Part shown: one piece after another, positions 33,129 to 42,170 of the stretch
How positions within the stretch are numbered: position 1 is the stretch's first letter
Layout of the letters: the number at the start of each line of letters is the position of its first letter
NCBI RefSeq assembly: GCF_000153925.1
Contig: NZ_DS264346.1
Span: forward strand, 61,296 to 125,295
Origin: [Ruminococcus] torques ATCC 27756
Lineage (GTDB): Bacteria > Bacillota > Clostridia > Lachnospirales > Lachnospiraceae
Length of the DNA: 64,000 nucleotides
Direction: 5' to 3'
Translations under genes and position numbers: made by a program
Notes under the pieces: model-generated
What the model saw: only the letters and a program-made list of their open reading frames with translations
What the model was told of the DNA's origin: nothing
Databases searched by the model: none

Positions 33129-34181
33129 GTGAAATTTATTCATATAGCAGACGTACATCTCGGAGCGCAGCCGGAGGCGGCTGTATATAGTCAAAGCAGA
33201 GGAAGAGAATTGTGGGAGTCATTTGAGAAAATACTTGGGGTATGTGAAGATGAGAGAACCGACCTTCTTCTTATTGCCGGAGATCTTTTCCACAGGCAGC
33301 CTCTTGTAAGAGAGCTAAAAGAGGTCAATTATCTTTTTTCAGAACTGACAGCTACTAAAGTTGTGCTCATAGCGGGCAATCATGATCATCTGCAGAAGGA
33401 TTCTAATTATCGTTCATTTGAGTGGAATGATAATGTATATCCTTTGTTCGGGAAGAAATTGGAATATGTCGATTTTCCGGAATTGGAAACAGCGGTGTAT
33501 GGACTCAGTTACTATGAACGGGAAATTTGTCAGCCGCTTTATGACGATGTGGCTGCAGCAGGCATTGAAAAGAATGAAATTCTGTTGGCTCACGGAGGTG
33601 ATGACAGGCATATTCCGTTTGATAAAAAGAAGCTGAGTCGTTCCGGATTTTCATATATCGCCCTGGGACATATTCATAAACCGCAGGCTTTGCAAAAAGA
33701 TAAGATGATTTATGCGGGAGCGCTTGAACCGATCGACCAAAACGACGTCGGGCAGCATGGATATGTAAAAGGGGAGCTCAAAGACGGAAAAGCGGCGATT
33801 CAGTGGATACCGTTTGCGGGGAGAGAGTATATCCACAGTTCTGTCGAAGTAGAAAGAAGCGATACGGAAGGAAGTATAAGAAAAAGGGTAAAGCAACTTA
33901 TAAATGAGTATGGAAATGAAAATATTTACAAAATTACTCTTGCGGGAAAAAGAGATCCCGATATTGCCTTTGAAGTGAATCATTTGGCGGAGGAAGGATG
34001 CGTGTTGGAGATTTTGGACGAGACAATTCCGGCATATGATTTTGAAAAGCTTTATGCAGAGAACAAGGAGACTCTTCTTGGCAGATATATCGAGAAATTT
34101 GCAGGTTGTGAAGAGGGAAGTGTTGAGTATTGTGCGCTTTGTGAAGGCGTGGAAGCGCTTTTGACGGGAAACAGGGGATAG
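33129..34181 (+). CDS. yhaO: SbcD/YhaO-type DNA repair exonuclease
   Basis: 350 residues. Metallophosphoesterase motifs in order: HIADVHLGA, AGDLFH, AGNHDH, LAHGG and ALGHIHKPQ. These are the Mre11/SbcD active site, and the C-terminal half fits YhaO-type capping domains. It starts with GTG behind AAGGGGAG. The next gene, 5 nt away, encodes a short SMC-like ATPase, giving a nuclease/ATPase pair like SbcD-SbcC or B. subtilis YhaO-YhaN, probably acting on DNA ends. Confidence 0.9.
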   Translation: MKFIHIADVHLGAQPEAAVYSQSRGRELWESFEKILGVCEDERTDLLLIAGDLFHRQPLVRELKEVNYLFSELTATKVVLIAGNHDHLQKDSNYRSFEWNDNVYPLFGKKLEYVDFPELETAVYGLSYYEREICQPLYDDVAAAGIEKNEILLAHGGDDRHIPFDKKKLSRSGFSYIALGHIHKPQALQKDKMIYAGALEPIDQNDVGQHGYVKGELKDGKAAIQWIPFAGREYIHSSVEVERSDTEGSIRKRVKQLINEYGNENIYKITLAGKRDPDIAFEVNHLAEEGCVLEILDETIPAYDFEKLYAENKETLLGRYIEKFAGCEEGSVEYCALCEGVEALLTGNRG

Positions 34182-34186
34182 AGAAA

Positions 34187-35776
34187 ATGGTAATCAGAGA
34201 ACTTTATGTTAAAAATTTCGGAAAATTGTCGGAGAAACATTTTTATTTTAGGGATGGAGTACAGGTCATCAGCGGAGAAAATGAGTTTGGAAAGACGACG
34301 CTTCATGCGTTTGTGAAAGCGATGCTGTTTGGTTTGGAGCGGGGAAGAGGAAGAGCGGCGGCGAAAGATGATTTTACAAAGTATGAGCCGCGCAGCGGCG
34401 GCAGGTATGCCGGTGTCATGCGGTTTGACTGCGGAGGGAGACATTTTCGTCTTGAACGTACATTCGGAACAGGGGTTAAAAATTCTAAGTCGGCGGCTCT
34501 GATCTGTGAGGATGACGGAGAAGAATTGTCGGTGGAGCATGGGGATTTGGAAATGCTTCTGGGCGGATTGACTGCGGAGTTGTTTGACAGTACGGTTTCG
34601 GTCGGACAGTTGAAAAGCAGACCGGGGGAGGCTTTGTCCGATGCGCTGGAAAATTATGCGGCGAATTATTATGAGACGGGGGGAACAGAACTTGATCTAA
34701 GCGGCGCAGTGCAGATATTGAGAGAAAAAAGAAAAAAGACAGATCGGTTCATCCGGGAAGAAGCGGATAAAGAAGAACGGAAAATACAGAAAATGCTTCA
34801 GGAATGCGAGTATTTGGAGCAGGATATGGATGAGATCCAAAGAGAGTATGAAGAGAGAAAACAAGAATGGGAGCTGCTTGAGAAAACGATAAAAAATCAG
34901 GAAAAAGAAAAAGAGTCTGATTTTAATAAGAGATCTGATGAAGGGACGAAGGAGAGCAGAAGTAAATATTTTATTGCGGCAGGGCTTGGAGGTCTTTTTA
35001 CCGGCGCGGCAGGACTTTTATGGAGCAGATTTATGGCGGAACAGTCGGCAGTGCCTTCCGCACCGTTTGCATGGATCGGCGTTTTTGCTTTTGTGATCGG
35101 CGTGTGCGCTCTTGCGGCAGGAGGTTATGAAGCGGGAAAAAAATCAGGAAAGCGAAAAAAAGAGGACGCCCGTGATGTGCCTTATAATAATTCCGATAAA
35201 GACGACGAGAGAAAGAAGAAACAAAAACAGCAGCTGGAGTGGCAGATGGAGCATCTGCGTTTGGAATGGAAGGAAAAAGAGCTGCGTTGTCAAAATGTGC
35301 GGGAGCAATGTGGAGATGTGAAAGAAAGCGACGCCGGAAAAAGGCTGAGAGAGCAAAGAGAGGCGCTTGTAATGGCAGAAGAGATTCTTGTGCGGACTGC
35401 AAAGGAAACGTCTGATGTGATTTCGCATAAGATAAACGCCCGGGCTTCAGAAATTTTTTCGGAAATCACAGACGGAAAATATCGAAGTGTAAATATACAA
35501 AAAGGCGCGGGAATTTCGGCATGGAACGGTATGGATCGCATATCTGTGGACCGGTTGAGCGAAGGAACGTTGGAACAGATTTATTTTTCAATAAGAATGG
35601 CAGCGTCGGAAATGCTTTTGGAAGAACCGATGCCGGTTATTTTAGATGATGCGTTTGCGTTTTATGACGATAAAAGGCTTGAATCTGTCATAAAATGGTT
35701 GAGCCGGCAGAAAAAGCAGGTTATAATATTAAGTTGTCACAGCAGGGAAGCCAAATTGCTGGAACATTTAGTCTAA
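34187..35776 (+). CDS. yhaN: Short YhaN/SbcC-like ATPase with membrane segments
   Basis: 529 residues; B. subtilis YhaN and SbcC are much longer (about 960-1100). Walker A SGENEFGKTT is at about 31-40. A charged coiled coil lies at about 170-250, then two hydrophobic helices (about 265-285 and 293-315), and a second coiled coil at about 330-400. The ABC signature LSEGTLEQIYF and Walker B MPVILDDAFAFYD are near the end. The coiled-coil arms are greatly shortened, with the two membrane helices at their tip, so the complex could be membrane-tethered. Translationally close to the nuclease gene. Confidence 0.85.
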   Translation: MVIRELYVKNFGKLSEKHFYFRDGVQVISGENEFGKTTLHAFVKAMLFGLERGRGRAAAKDDFTKYEPRSGGRYAGVMRFDCGGRHFRLERTFGTGVKNSKSAALICEDDGEELSVEHGDLEMLLGGLTAELFDSTVSVGQLKSRPGEALSDALENYAANYYETGGTELDLSGAVQILREKRKKTDRFIREEADKEERKIQKMLQECEYLEQDMDEIQREYEERKQEWELLEKTIKNQEKEKESDFNKRSDEGTKESRSKYFIAAGLGGLFTGAAGLLWSRFMAEQSAVPSAPFAWIGVFAFVIGVCALAAGGYEAGKKSGKRKKEDARDVPYNNSDKDDERKKKQKQQLEWQMEHLRLEWKEKELRCQNVREQCGDVKESDAGKRLREQREALVMAEEILVRTAKETSDVISHKINARASEIFSEITDGKYRSVNIQKGAGISAWNGMDRISVDRLSEGTLEQIYFSIRMAASEMLLEEPMPVILDDAFAFYDDKRLESVIKWLSRQKKQVIILSCHSREAKLLEHLV

Positions 35777-35847
35777 ATGATAACTAGATCAGATGATCAT
35801 AAATGAGTGTAAAGAGATAAAAAGGTTATTTCAGAGGTGGAATTTTC

Positions 35848-37197
35848 ATGAAGATAGCATTACCGCGAAAAGTGATGATGATTATAAAAAATTTGCAGCT
35901 TCACGGCTATGAAGCGTATGCTGTGGGAGGCTGCGTGCGCGATTCGATCCTTGCGCGCAGACCGAAGGACTGGGATATTACAACTTCCGCGCGCCCGGAG
36001 GAAGTGAAGAAGCTTTTCAGGCGGACAGTGGATACGGGGATTGAACATGGAACGGTTACCGTGCTGCTTGGAAGAGACGGTTATGAAGTTACGACATACA
36101 GAATAGACGGGGCGTATGAAGACAGCCGCCATCCGAAAGAGGTTTTGTTTACAAACCGATTAGAGGAAGATCTGCGCCGCAGAGATTTTACGATCAATGC
36201 AATGGCATATAATGATGAAGTGCGCCTTGTAGATGTGTTCGGAGGAATGCAGGATTTAAACCATCATTTGATCCGGTGTGTGGGAGATCCGAGAGAACGT
36301 TTTTCAGAAGATGCTCTTCGCATTTTGCGGGCGGTGCGTTTTTCCGCTCAGCTTAATTTCCCGATAGAAGAGGAAACGGCTGAGGCGGTCAGGGAACTTG
36401 CCCCTACACTGGAAAATATCAGTGCAGAGCGCATTCAGGCAGAGCTTGTAAAGCTTCTTGTGTCGGCTCATCCGGAACGGATACAAGATGCGTATGAACT
36501 TGGGATCACGAGGATCATTCTGCCGGAGTGGGATGCTATGGCGGGAGTGGAGCAGAATACTCCCCATCATAAATATGATGTGGCACAGCACACGCTCCAT
36601 GCATTAAAGTATGTAAAGCGTGATAAGATACTGCGTCTTACGATGCTGTTTCATGATATGGGAAAACCGGCGAGAAAAACAACGGATGAAAACGGAAGAG
36701 ATCATTTTAAAGGACATGCGCTGGTGAGCGAAGCGATCGCCAGGGACGTGATGCAGCGTTTAAAATTTGATAATGACACGATCAAAAAAGTGACGCGTCT
36801 CGTATGTTTTCATGATTACCGCACAGAGGCGACGCCGGCAAACGTGCGCCGAGCAATGAATCGGATCGGCGTTGATCTGTTTCCGTATTATCTGGCAGTG
36901 CGCATGGCAGATGCGAAAGCGCAAAGTTCTTACAGAAGGCGGGAAAAGATTGAGAATATAGTGGCGATGAGAAAGTTCTATCAGGAAGCGATCATAAAGG
37001 ATGAATGCGTTACTCTCAGGCAGCTCGCTGTAAGCGGACGGGATCTGATGAATCTTGGCATGAGACCCGGCGTAGAGATAGGAAGGATGTTAAGCGAGCT
37101 TTTGGAGTATGTGATAGATAATCCGGAAAAAAATGATAAGAAAATATTATGCAACTATGTAAAGAAAAAAATATCTCAAAGGAATAAAACTGTCTAA
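35848..37197 (+). CDS. cca: CCA-adding enzyme (tRNA nucleotidyltransferase) with HD domain
   Basis: 449 residues. Nucleotidyltransferase head YAVGGCVRDSILARRPKDWD with the DxD pair, RRRDFTINAMAY, then GDPRERFSEDALRILRAVRF, and a C-terminal HD domain (FHDMGKP). It adds or repairs the 3' CCA of tRNAs, needed because the two tRNA genes here lack encoded CCA. ATG follows AGGTGGAATTTTC. Confidence 0.94.
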   Translation: MKIALPRKVMMIIKNLQLHGYEAYAVGGCVRDSILARRPKDWDITTSARPEEVKKLFRRTVDTGIEHGTVTVLLGRDGYEVTTYRIDGAYEDSRHPKEVLFTNRLEEDLRRRDFTINAMAYNDEVRLVDVFGGMQDLNHHLIRCVGDPRERFSEDALRILRAVRFSAQLNFPIEEETAEAVRELAPTLENISAERIQAELVKLLVSAHPERIQDAYELGITRIILPEWDAMAGVEQNTPHHKYDVAQHTLHALKYVKRDKILRLTMLFHDMGKPARKTTDENGRDHFKGHALVSEAIARDVMQRLKFDNDTIKKVTRLVCFHDYRTEATPANVRRAMNRIGVDLFPYYLAVRMADAKAQSSYRRREKIENIVAMRKFYQEAIIKDECVTLRQLAVSGRDLMNLGMRPGVEIGRMLSELLEYVIDNPEKNDKKILCNYVKKKISQRNKTV

Positions 37198-37217
37198 TCG
37201 GAAAAAGAAAAGGAAGG

Positions 37218-37246
37218 TTATAATTGCCCTCTGCCGTTCATACATT
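37218..37246 (+). promoter_or_regulatory. Sigma-E-like mother-cell promoter for the cotS-like gene
   Basis: TTATAAT (37218-37224), a 14-bp spacer and CATACATT (37239-37246). The -10 fits the sigma-E consensus CATACAnT exactly, and the -35 fits KMATATT at five of seven positions. The gene's spore-coat family supports it. The same region also forms inverted repeats, TGCCCTCTG/CAGGGGGCA and TACATTA/TAATGTA. Confidence 0.45.
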
Positions 37247-37281
37247 AGAGAGAGCTATAATGTAGAAAACAGGGGGCAGTT

Positions 37282-38373
37282 ATGAGAGAAGAATATGAAC
37301 TGGAAGTTTTGGAAAAGTATGATATAGAAGTGAAAAGCACCCGGCGGATAAGGGGTGCGTTTTTTTGTATAGGCAGCGAGCTAAAGTCCGGGCGTGTCGG
37401 AGACTTTGGCGACTGCTTGCAATCCCGTAGTGTTCCTTTTGGCGCGGCGGGCGATTACGATACGAAAGAAAGGCCGATGCTGCTCAAAGAGACAAAACTG
37501 TCAGAGCGGCGCGCCCTTTTTTTATATGACGCTCTAAGTGAAATAGAAAGATGTGGAAATGTAAAAGTTGACACACCTGTCTTTACGAAAGAAGGCGAAC
37601 TTCGAGCCGCTTCCCGGGAAGGAGCTTTTTATATGCTGAAAAAATGGTATCAGGGAAGAGAGTGCGACGTTCGTCAGGAACAGGACGTTGTACGGGCGGC
37701 GGCAAAACTTGCCGTTTTGCATAAAGATATGGAAAAACTGGCTGTAAAAATCCGGCCCGGAGCGGATGCACAGGGAAAAAATCCGGTGGAAGAGGTGCGA
37801 AGATATAACAGGGAATTAAAAAAGATCCGTTCATTTATTCGTTCCAGACCTGTTAAAAATGATTTTGAAATTTTGTTTTTGGAAAATTTTGAAAAAATGT
37901 ACCGTACGGCGGACGATATTCTCGCCAGGATGGAAACTTCCGGCTGCAGAAAGCTTTTTGAAGAGAGCGTATCAAAAGGGAGCGTCGTACACGGAGATTA
38001 TAATTATCATAATCTGATCATGCTCAGAGACGATATTGCCGTAACTGATTTTGAACATATGCATACGGATATACAGATAAAAGATTTCTGTTATTTTTTA
38101 AGAAAAGCAATGGAAAAAAATCAATGGAAACAAAAAACAGGACAAAAAATATTGGAAGCATATGAAGAAGTACGTCCTTTGTCGGAAAGGGAGAAAGAGT
38201 TTGCGGCGCTGAGTCTTGCATATCCCGGAAAGTTTAAAAAGATCGCGGGCAGCTATTACCGGTCGAATAAGGCGCACCTCTCGGAAAAGAATGTAGAAAA
38301 GCTACAGATATGCATCCGTCAGACAGAAGAGAAATATGAGTTCCTTAGTCGGATATTTCCTTTGAATTTATAA
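37282..38373 (+). CDS. cotS: CotS-family spore coat kinase-like protein with an in-frame element insertion
   Basis: 363 residues. Family features: EKYDIEV with RRIRGAFFC at the start, LLKE, REGAFYMLKKWYQGREC, HGDYNYHN (kinase-like catalytic loop) and TDFEHMH. Family members run about 335 residues and go straight from RGAxxC to a DT-rich strand and LLKE. Here about 29 residues (30-58) separate FFC from YDTKERPMLLKE, and removing them restores the family pattern. Their DNA matches an intergenic element (copy B). Preceded by a sigma-E-like promoter and AGGGGGCAGTT. A role in coat assembly during sporulation is expected; whether the insert is tolerated is unknown. Confidence 0.85.
   Translation: MREEYELEVLEKYDIEVKSTRRIRGAFFCIGSELKSGRVGDFGDCLQSRSVPFGAAGDYDTKERPMLLKETKLSERRALFLYDALSEIERCGNVKVDTPVFTKEGELRAASREGAFYMLKKWYQGRECDVRQEQDVVRAAAKLAVLHKDMEKLAVKIRPGADAQGKNPVEEVRRYNRELKKIRSFIRSRPVKNDFEILFLENFEKMYRTADDILARMETSGCRKLFEESVSKGSVVHGDYNYHNLIMLRDDIAVTDFEHMHTDIQIKDFCYFLRKAMEKNQWKQKTGQKILEAYEEVRPLSEREKEFAALSLAYPGKFKKIAGSYYRSNKAHLSEKNVEKLQICIRQTEEKYEFLSRIFPLNL
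37369..37455 (+). repeat. Terminator-associated element, copy B, inside the cotS-like gene
   Basis: 87 bp (29 codons). It starts ATAGGCAGCGAGCTAAAGTC and ends GGGCGAT. It aligns with copy C along its whole length (shared GCGAG, AAGTCCGGG, TGT, AGAC-TTG, CTG, AAT-CCG, TTGGC, GG-GAT), at roughly two thirds identity by eye. It follows a hairpin GCACCC/GGGTGC (37337-37358) and a T7 run (37360-37366) that are part of the coding sequence. AAAGTC/GACTTT is an internal inverted repeat. Confidence 0.6.
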
Positions 38374-38389
38374 ATAATTGTTGTATAAT
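38362..38389 (+). promoter_or_regulatory. Phosphoglucomutase promoter
   Basis: TTGAAT (38362-38367), 16-bp spacer, TATAAT (38384-38389). The -35 lies in the end of the cotS-like gene. Confidence 0.6.
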
Positions 38390-38449
38390 AAAACATATCG
38401 GGCATATAGGGGCGGATATAAAATTTATATTAGTTTAGGAGGTAGAAAT

Positions 38450-40189
38450 ATGGACTACAAGGCGAGGTATGAAGAATGGATTTCTAATTCATACTTTGAT
38501 GAAGATACGAGAGCGGAGCTTGAAAGTATCAAAGAGGATGAAAATGAAATAAAGGAACGATTTTACATGGATCTGGAGTTCGGTACTGCAGGACTGAGAG
38601 GCATCATCGGCGCGGGAACAAACCGTATGAATATTTATACAGTACGCAAAGCTACACAGGGACTGGCAAACTATATCATGAAAAACGACGGTCAGGGAAA
38701 AGGCGTTGCGATTGCGTATGATTCCCGTCATATGTCCACGGAATTTGCCAAAGAGGCTGCATGTTGTCTGGCTGCAAACGGGATCAAAGCATATATATTT
38801 GAATCGCTGCGCCCGACGCCGGAGTTATCTTATGCGGTGAGAAAACTCGGATGTATCGCAGGCATCAATATTACGGCAAGCCATAATCCGCCGGAGTATA
38901 ACGGCTATAAAGTATACTGGGAAGACGGCGCGCAGATCACGCCTCCGCACGATAAAGGAATTATGGACGAAGTGAAGGCTGTGGAAGATTACACAACAAT
39001 GAAGACGATGACGGAAGAGGATGCGAAAGCGGCCGGACTTTACGAAGTGATCGGCGCGGAAGTTGACGATGCTTATATTGCGGAACTGAAAAAGCAGGTG
39101 CTTCATAAAGATGCGATCGAAGCAGCGGGCAAAGATCTTAAGATCGTGTATACGCCGCTTCACGGAACGGGAAACATTCCGGCTCGCCGTATTTTGAAAG
39201 AGCTTGGTTTTGAGAACGTATATGTCGTAAAAGAACAGGAACTGCCGGACGGAGACTTCCCGACAGTTTCCTATCCGAACCCGGAAGCCGAAGAGGCGTT
39301 TGAACTCGGATTAAAACTGGCGAAAGAGATCGATGCGGATATCGTTCTTGCGACAGATCCGGATGCGGACAGGCTCGGCGTGCGTGTGAAAGATAAAGAC
39401 GGAGTATATCATGATCTGACCGGAAATATGTCGGGATGCCTTCTTGCGGATTACGAGATCGGACAGAGAAAAGAATTAAAAGGTCTGCCTGAAGACGGAT
39501 ATCTTATCAAGACGATCGTGACTTCCAATATGGCGGATGCGATCGCAGAGCATTATAATGTCGGATTGATCGAGTGTCTGACAGGATTTAAGTATATCGG
39601 ACAGCAGATTCTCGGATTCGAGACAAAAGGAAAAGGAGAGTATCTGTTTGGATTTGAGGAAAGTTACGGATGTCTGATCGGAACACATGCAAGAGATAAA
39701 GATGCGATCGTCGCTACGATGGCTCTGTGTGAAGCTGCCGCATATTACCGCACAAAAGGGATGACGTTGTGGGATGCGATGATCGAGATGTATGAGCGTT
39801 ACGGATATTACAAAGACGACATCCAGTCTATCACAATGAAAGGAATCGAAGGACTCGAGAAGATTCGTCAGATCCTTGCCACATTAAGAAGCGAGCCTCC
39901 GAAAGAAATCGCAGGATATAAAGTACTTAAAGTGAGAGATTATCAGGCGGATACGATTCGGGATATGGAGACCGGAGAAGTTACGGCTACAGGACTTCCG
40001 AATTCAAATGTACTTTACTATGAGCTGCCTGACGGAGCGTGGGTATGCGTAAGACCTTCGGGAACAGAGCCAAAAGTGAAATTCTACTACGGCGTGAAAG
40101 GTACTTCTCTGACAGATGCGGATGTAAAATCCGACGAAATGGGAAAAGCCATAATGGAAATGGTGAAAAATCTTGACAAAGCTGTGTAA
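38450..40189 (+). CDS. pgcA: Phosphoglucomutase / phosphomannomutase
   Basis: 579 residues of the alpha-D-phosphohexomutase family. FGTAGLRGIIGAG, the phosphoserine loop ITASHNPPEYNGYK, the metal loop DPDADRLGV, the sugar-binding loop GFEESYGCL and the phosphate-binding RPSGTEPKVKFY are all intact. It interconverts glucose 1- and 6-phosphate for glycogen and surface polysaccharide synthesis. ATG 38450 has AGGAGG 6-7 nt upstream; the frame also opens at 38378 but without a site. Confidence 0.95.
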   Translation: MDYKARYEEWISNSYFDEDTRAELESIKEDENEIKERFYMDLEFGTAGLRGIIGAGTNRMNIYTVRKATQGLANYIMKNDGQGKGVAIAYDSRHMSTEFAKEAACCLAANGIKAYIFESLRPTPELSYAVRKLGCIAGINITASHNPPEYNGYKVYWEDGAQITPPHDKGIMDEVKAVEDYTTMKTMTEEDAKAAGLYEVIGAEVDDAYIAELKKQVLHKDAIEAAGKDLKIVYTPLHGTGNIPARRILKELGFENVYVVKEQELPDGDFPTVSYPNPEAEEAFELGLKLAKEIDADIVLATDPDADRLGVRVKDKDGVYHDLTGNMSGCLLADYEIGQRKELKGLPEDGYLIKTIVTSNMADAIAEHYNVGLIECLTGFKYIGQQILGFETKGKGEYLFGFEESYGCLIGTHARDKDAIVATMALCEAAAYYRTKGMTLWDAMIEMYERYGYYKDDIQSITMKGIEGLEKIRQILATLRSEPPKEIAGYKVLKVRDYQADTIRDMETGEVTATGLPNSNVLYYELPDGAWVCVRPSGTEPKVKFYYGVKGTSLTDADVKSDEMGKAIMEMVKNLDKAV

Positions 40190-40294
40190 ACCCGATATAA
40201 CAATATTTAAAGGTGGAAATCCGTGTGCGTTCGGAATCTTCCCCTTTAAAATGAATAACATGTATTGTGGTACAATTAAGAGGAGGATTTACCT

Positions 40295-40567
40295 ATGAAC
40301 AAGACAGAATTGATTACAGCAATCGCAGAGAGCGCTGACATTTCAAAAAAAGATTCTGAAAAAGCGCTGAAAGCTTTTGTTGATGTTGTTACCGAAGAAC
40401 TTAAAAAAGGCGAGAAGGTTCAGCTTGTAGGCTTTGGTACATTTGAAGTGAGTGAAAGAGCTGCAAGAGAGGGAAGAAACCCGCAGACAGGAAAGACAAT
40501 GAAGATCGAGGCTTGCAAAGCTCCGAAATTTAAAGCAGGAAAAGCTCTTAAAGACGCTATCAATTAA
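40295..40567 (+). CDS. hup: HU-family nucleoid protein
   Basis: 90 residues, the usual HU length. [23 protein letters not shown] and the DNA-binding arm [15 protein letters not shown] are diagnostic. It binds and bends DNA as a dimer. AGAGGAGG lies 8 nt upstream of ATG. First gene before the yab cluster, separated from it by a terminator. Confidence 0.97.
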   Translation: MNKTELITAIAESADISKKDSEKALKAFVDVVTEELKKGEKVQLVGFGTFEVSERAAREGRNPQTGKTMKIEACKAPKFKAGKALKDAIN

Positions 40568-40595
40568 TCAATTCGTTTGAACGGGCAGATAAAAA

Positions 40596-40638
40596 GGCAC
40601 TTACGGGTATCATCGTAAGTGCCTTGTTGCTTCTGTTT
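40596..40638 (+). terminator. Intrinsic terminator after hup
   Basis: GGCACTTACG (40596-40605) pairs with CGTAAGTGCC (40614-40623), followed by a T-rich stretch ending in a T5 run (TTGTTGCTTCTGTTTTT). Confidence 0.85.
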
Positions 40639-40684
40639 TTACTGAAAACAGAGGCGGGTCCGGACATTATTGAAGGAGAGAAAA

Positions 40685-40924
40685 ATGCGGCTTGATAAAT
40701 TTTTAAAAGTATCCCGCCTTATTAAGAGGCGGACTGTAGCAAATGAAGCATGTGATGCAGGGCGCGTTTCCGTCAACGGAAAACCGGCAAAAGCATCTGT
40801 GCAGGTAAAACCGGGCGATGTGATCGAGATCTATTTCGGAACAAGAGAAGTGAAAGCGGAAGTGCTGAAGCTGGAAGATACGACGAAGAAGGAAAAAGCA
40901 GAGGAATTGTTCCGGTATTTGTAG
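40685..40924 (+). CDS. rqcP: S4-domain ribosome quality control protein RqcP
   Basis: 79 residues, an S4 RNA-binding fold: [20 protein letters not shown] and [14 protein letters not shown]. In Firmicutes this YabO/RqcP protein helps RqcH add alanine tails to nascent chains on obstructed 50S subunits. ATG 40685 has GAAGGAGAG upstream. Its place before yabP-yabQ-divIC is the conserved order. Confidence 0.93.
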   Translation: MRLDKFLKVSRLIKRRTVANEACDAGRVSVNGKPAKASVQVKPGDVIEIYFGTREVKAEVLKLEDTTKKEKAEELFRYL

Positions 40925-41011
40925 AGAAAGAGAAAAGAAAAGCATAAATGAAAACAACCTCTCATATATATAACCATGCTGTAAAAAGTTCGGAGGCGGG
41001 AGGGAGTTTTC

Positions 41012-41296
41012 ATGGAAGAACAGCGTATTGCGAAGGCGCATAAATTAGTTGTAAATAACAGAAAGACGAGTACGGTGACAGGGGTGCTTGACGTACTGTC
41101 TTTTGATCTAAACGAGATACTTCTTGAAACAGAGCAGGGGATGCTCATGGTGAAAGGCACGGATCTTCATGTCAACAGACTGACCGTGGAAAAAGGCGAG
41201 GTAGATCTGTCGGGCAATATTGACAGTATTGCTTATTCAAGCGTAACGCCGCAGGCGAAACAGGGGGACAGCTTTCTGACGAAGCTGTTTAAGTAG
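41012..41296 (+). CDS. yabP: Sporulation protein YabP
   Basis: 94 residues. HKLVVNNRKTSTVTGVLDVLSFD and LETEQGMLMVKGTDLHV are typical of YabP. It is a mother-cell sporulation protein of the YabP/YqfC family, and yabP mutants are blocked after engulfment in B. subtilis. AGGGAG precedes ATG. Four nt separate it from yabQ. Confidence 0.93.
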   Translation: MEEQRIAKAHKLVVNNRKTSTVTGVLDVLSFDLNEILLETEQGMLMVKGTDLHVNRLTVEKGEVDLSGNIDSIAYSSVTPQAKQGDSFLTKLFK

Positions 41297-41299
41297 GAT

Positions 41300-41659
41300 A
41301 TGATACCCGGGATCGGAGCAGAAGCCGGAATCTTTCTGTATGCGGCGCTGGCGGGAGTCGAAGCGGCGGCAGCTTATCATGTACTTGTTTGTTTTCGGAA
41401 GCTTGTTCCTCACAGCGGCTGGGCGGTCAGTCTGGAGGATTTTATTTACTGGCTTGCTGCGAGCATCTATATTTTTCGGAAAATGTATGACACAACATAC
41501 GGGAGCATCCGCTGGTTTTTTGTGTTTGGGATGCTGTGCGGAGCGGCGGCAGGGCATGCGGGGATCAGAAAGATTGTGAAACTATGTGCCGAAAGATGCG
41601 GAAAAAAGGAAAAAACGGAAAAATCGTGCAGAAAAGCAAGGAAAGAAAATAGAAAATAA
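41300..41659 (+). CDS. yabQ: Sporulation membrane protein YabQ
   Basis: 119 residues, several hydrophobic helices (about 10-30, 45-60, 68-85), then a highly charged Lys-rich tail. YabQ is needed for spore cortex formation and sits in the outer forespore membrane. WxxSLEDFIYW and IYIFRKMYDTTYGSIRWFF fit the family. Directly behind yabP. Confidence 0.9.
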   Translation: MIPGIGAEAGIFLYAALAGVEAAAAYHVLVCFRKLVPHSGWAVSLEDFIYWLAASIYIFRKMYDTTYGSIRWFFVFGMLCGAAAGHAGIRKIVKLCAERCGKKEKTEKSCRKARKENRK

Positions 41660-41739
41660 GTCTTGAAATGAGTCAGAAAAGAAGATACAATATTACTTAA
41701 CACTGGGGAGTGTAAAGAAAGATGAACAGGGTGAGATAA

Positions 41740-42090
41740 ATGAACGGCAAGAAGAAAAGAACGGCGGACAGAAGGAATGCCGGACGCAGAAGATCGGCAC
41801 ATCTGCACAGTTATAAGAAAAGCGTTTTGATGATTTGTACGGTTCTTGTGTTTTTATCAGGCGTACTTGCGGTGGGCGCGGTAAAGCTTTATGCAAAGAA
41901 CAACGCGTATAAGGCTCAGGAAGAGGAACTGGCGGCGCAGATCAAAGAGGAAGAGAAGCGCTCGGAAGAAGTGAAAGAATACGAAAAGTATGTTCAGACA
42001 GACGAGTATATAAAAGAGACGGCAGAAGATAAATTAGGACTTGTGAATCCGAATGAGATTATTTTTAAACCGTCGAATAAAAATAAATAA
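41740..42090 (+). CDS. divIC: Septum formation initiator DivIC/FtsB-like
   Basis: 116 residues. A basic N-terminus, one membrane helix (about 27-48), a coiled coil (about 55-85), and the family ending TAEDKLGLVNPNEIIF. It joins FtsL and DivIB in the division complex. The site is weak (GGGTGAGATAA). Followed by a strong terminator. Confidence 0.92.
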   Translation: MNGKKKRTADRRNAGRRRSAHLHSYKKSVLMICTVLVFLSGVLAVGAVKLYAKNNAYKAQEEELAAQIKEEEKRSEEVKEYEKYVQTDEYIKETAEDKLGLVNPNEIIFKPSNKNK

Positions 42091-42139
42091 GACGAAAAAC
42101 AAACAGAGCAAAAAAGCCAGACAGGCATGTACGAAAGAT

Positions 42140-42170
42140 AACTCCGGGGAAGATTTCCCGGAGTTTTTTT
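42140..42170 (+). terminator. Intrinsic terminator after divIC
   Basis: AACTCCGGG (42140-42148) pairs with CCCGGAGTT (42157-42165), then T7. Element copy C begins at once after the T run. Confidence 0.9.
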
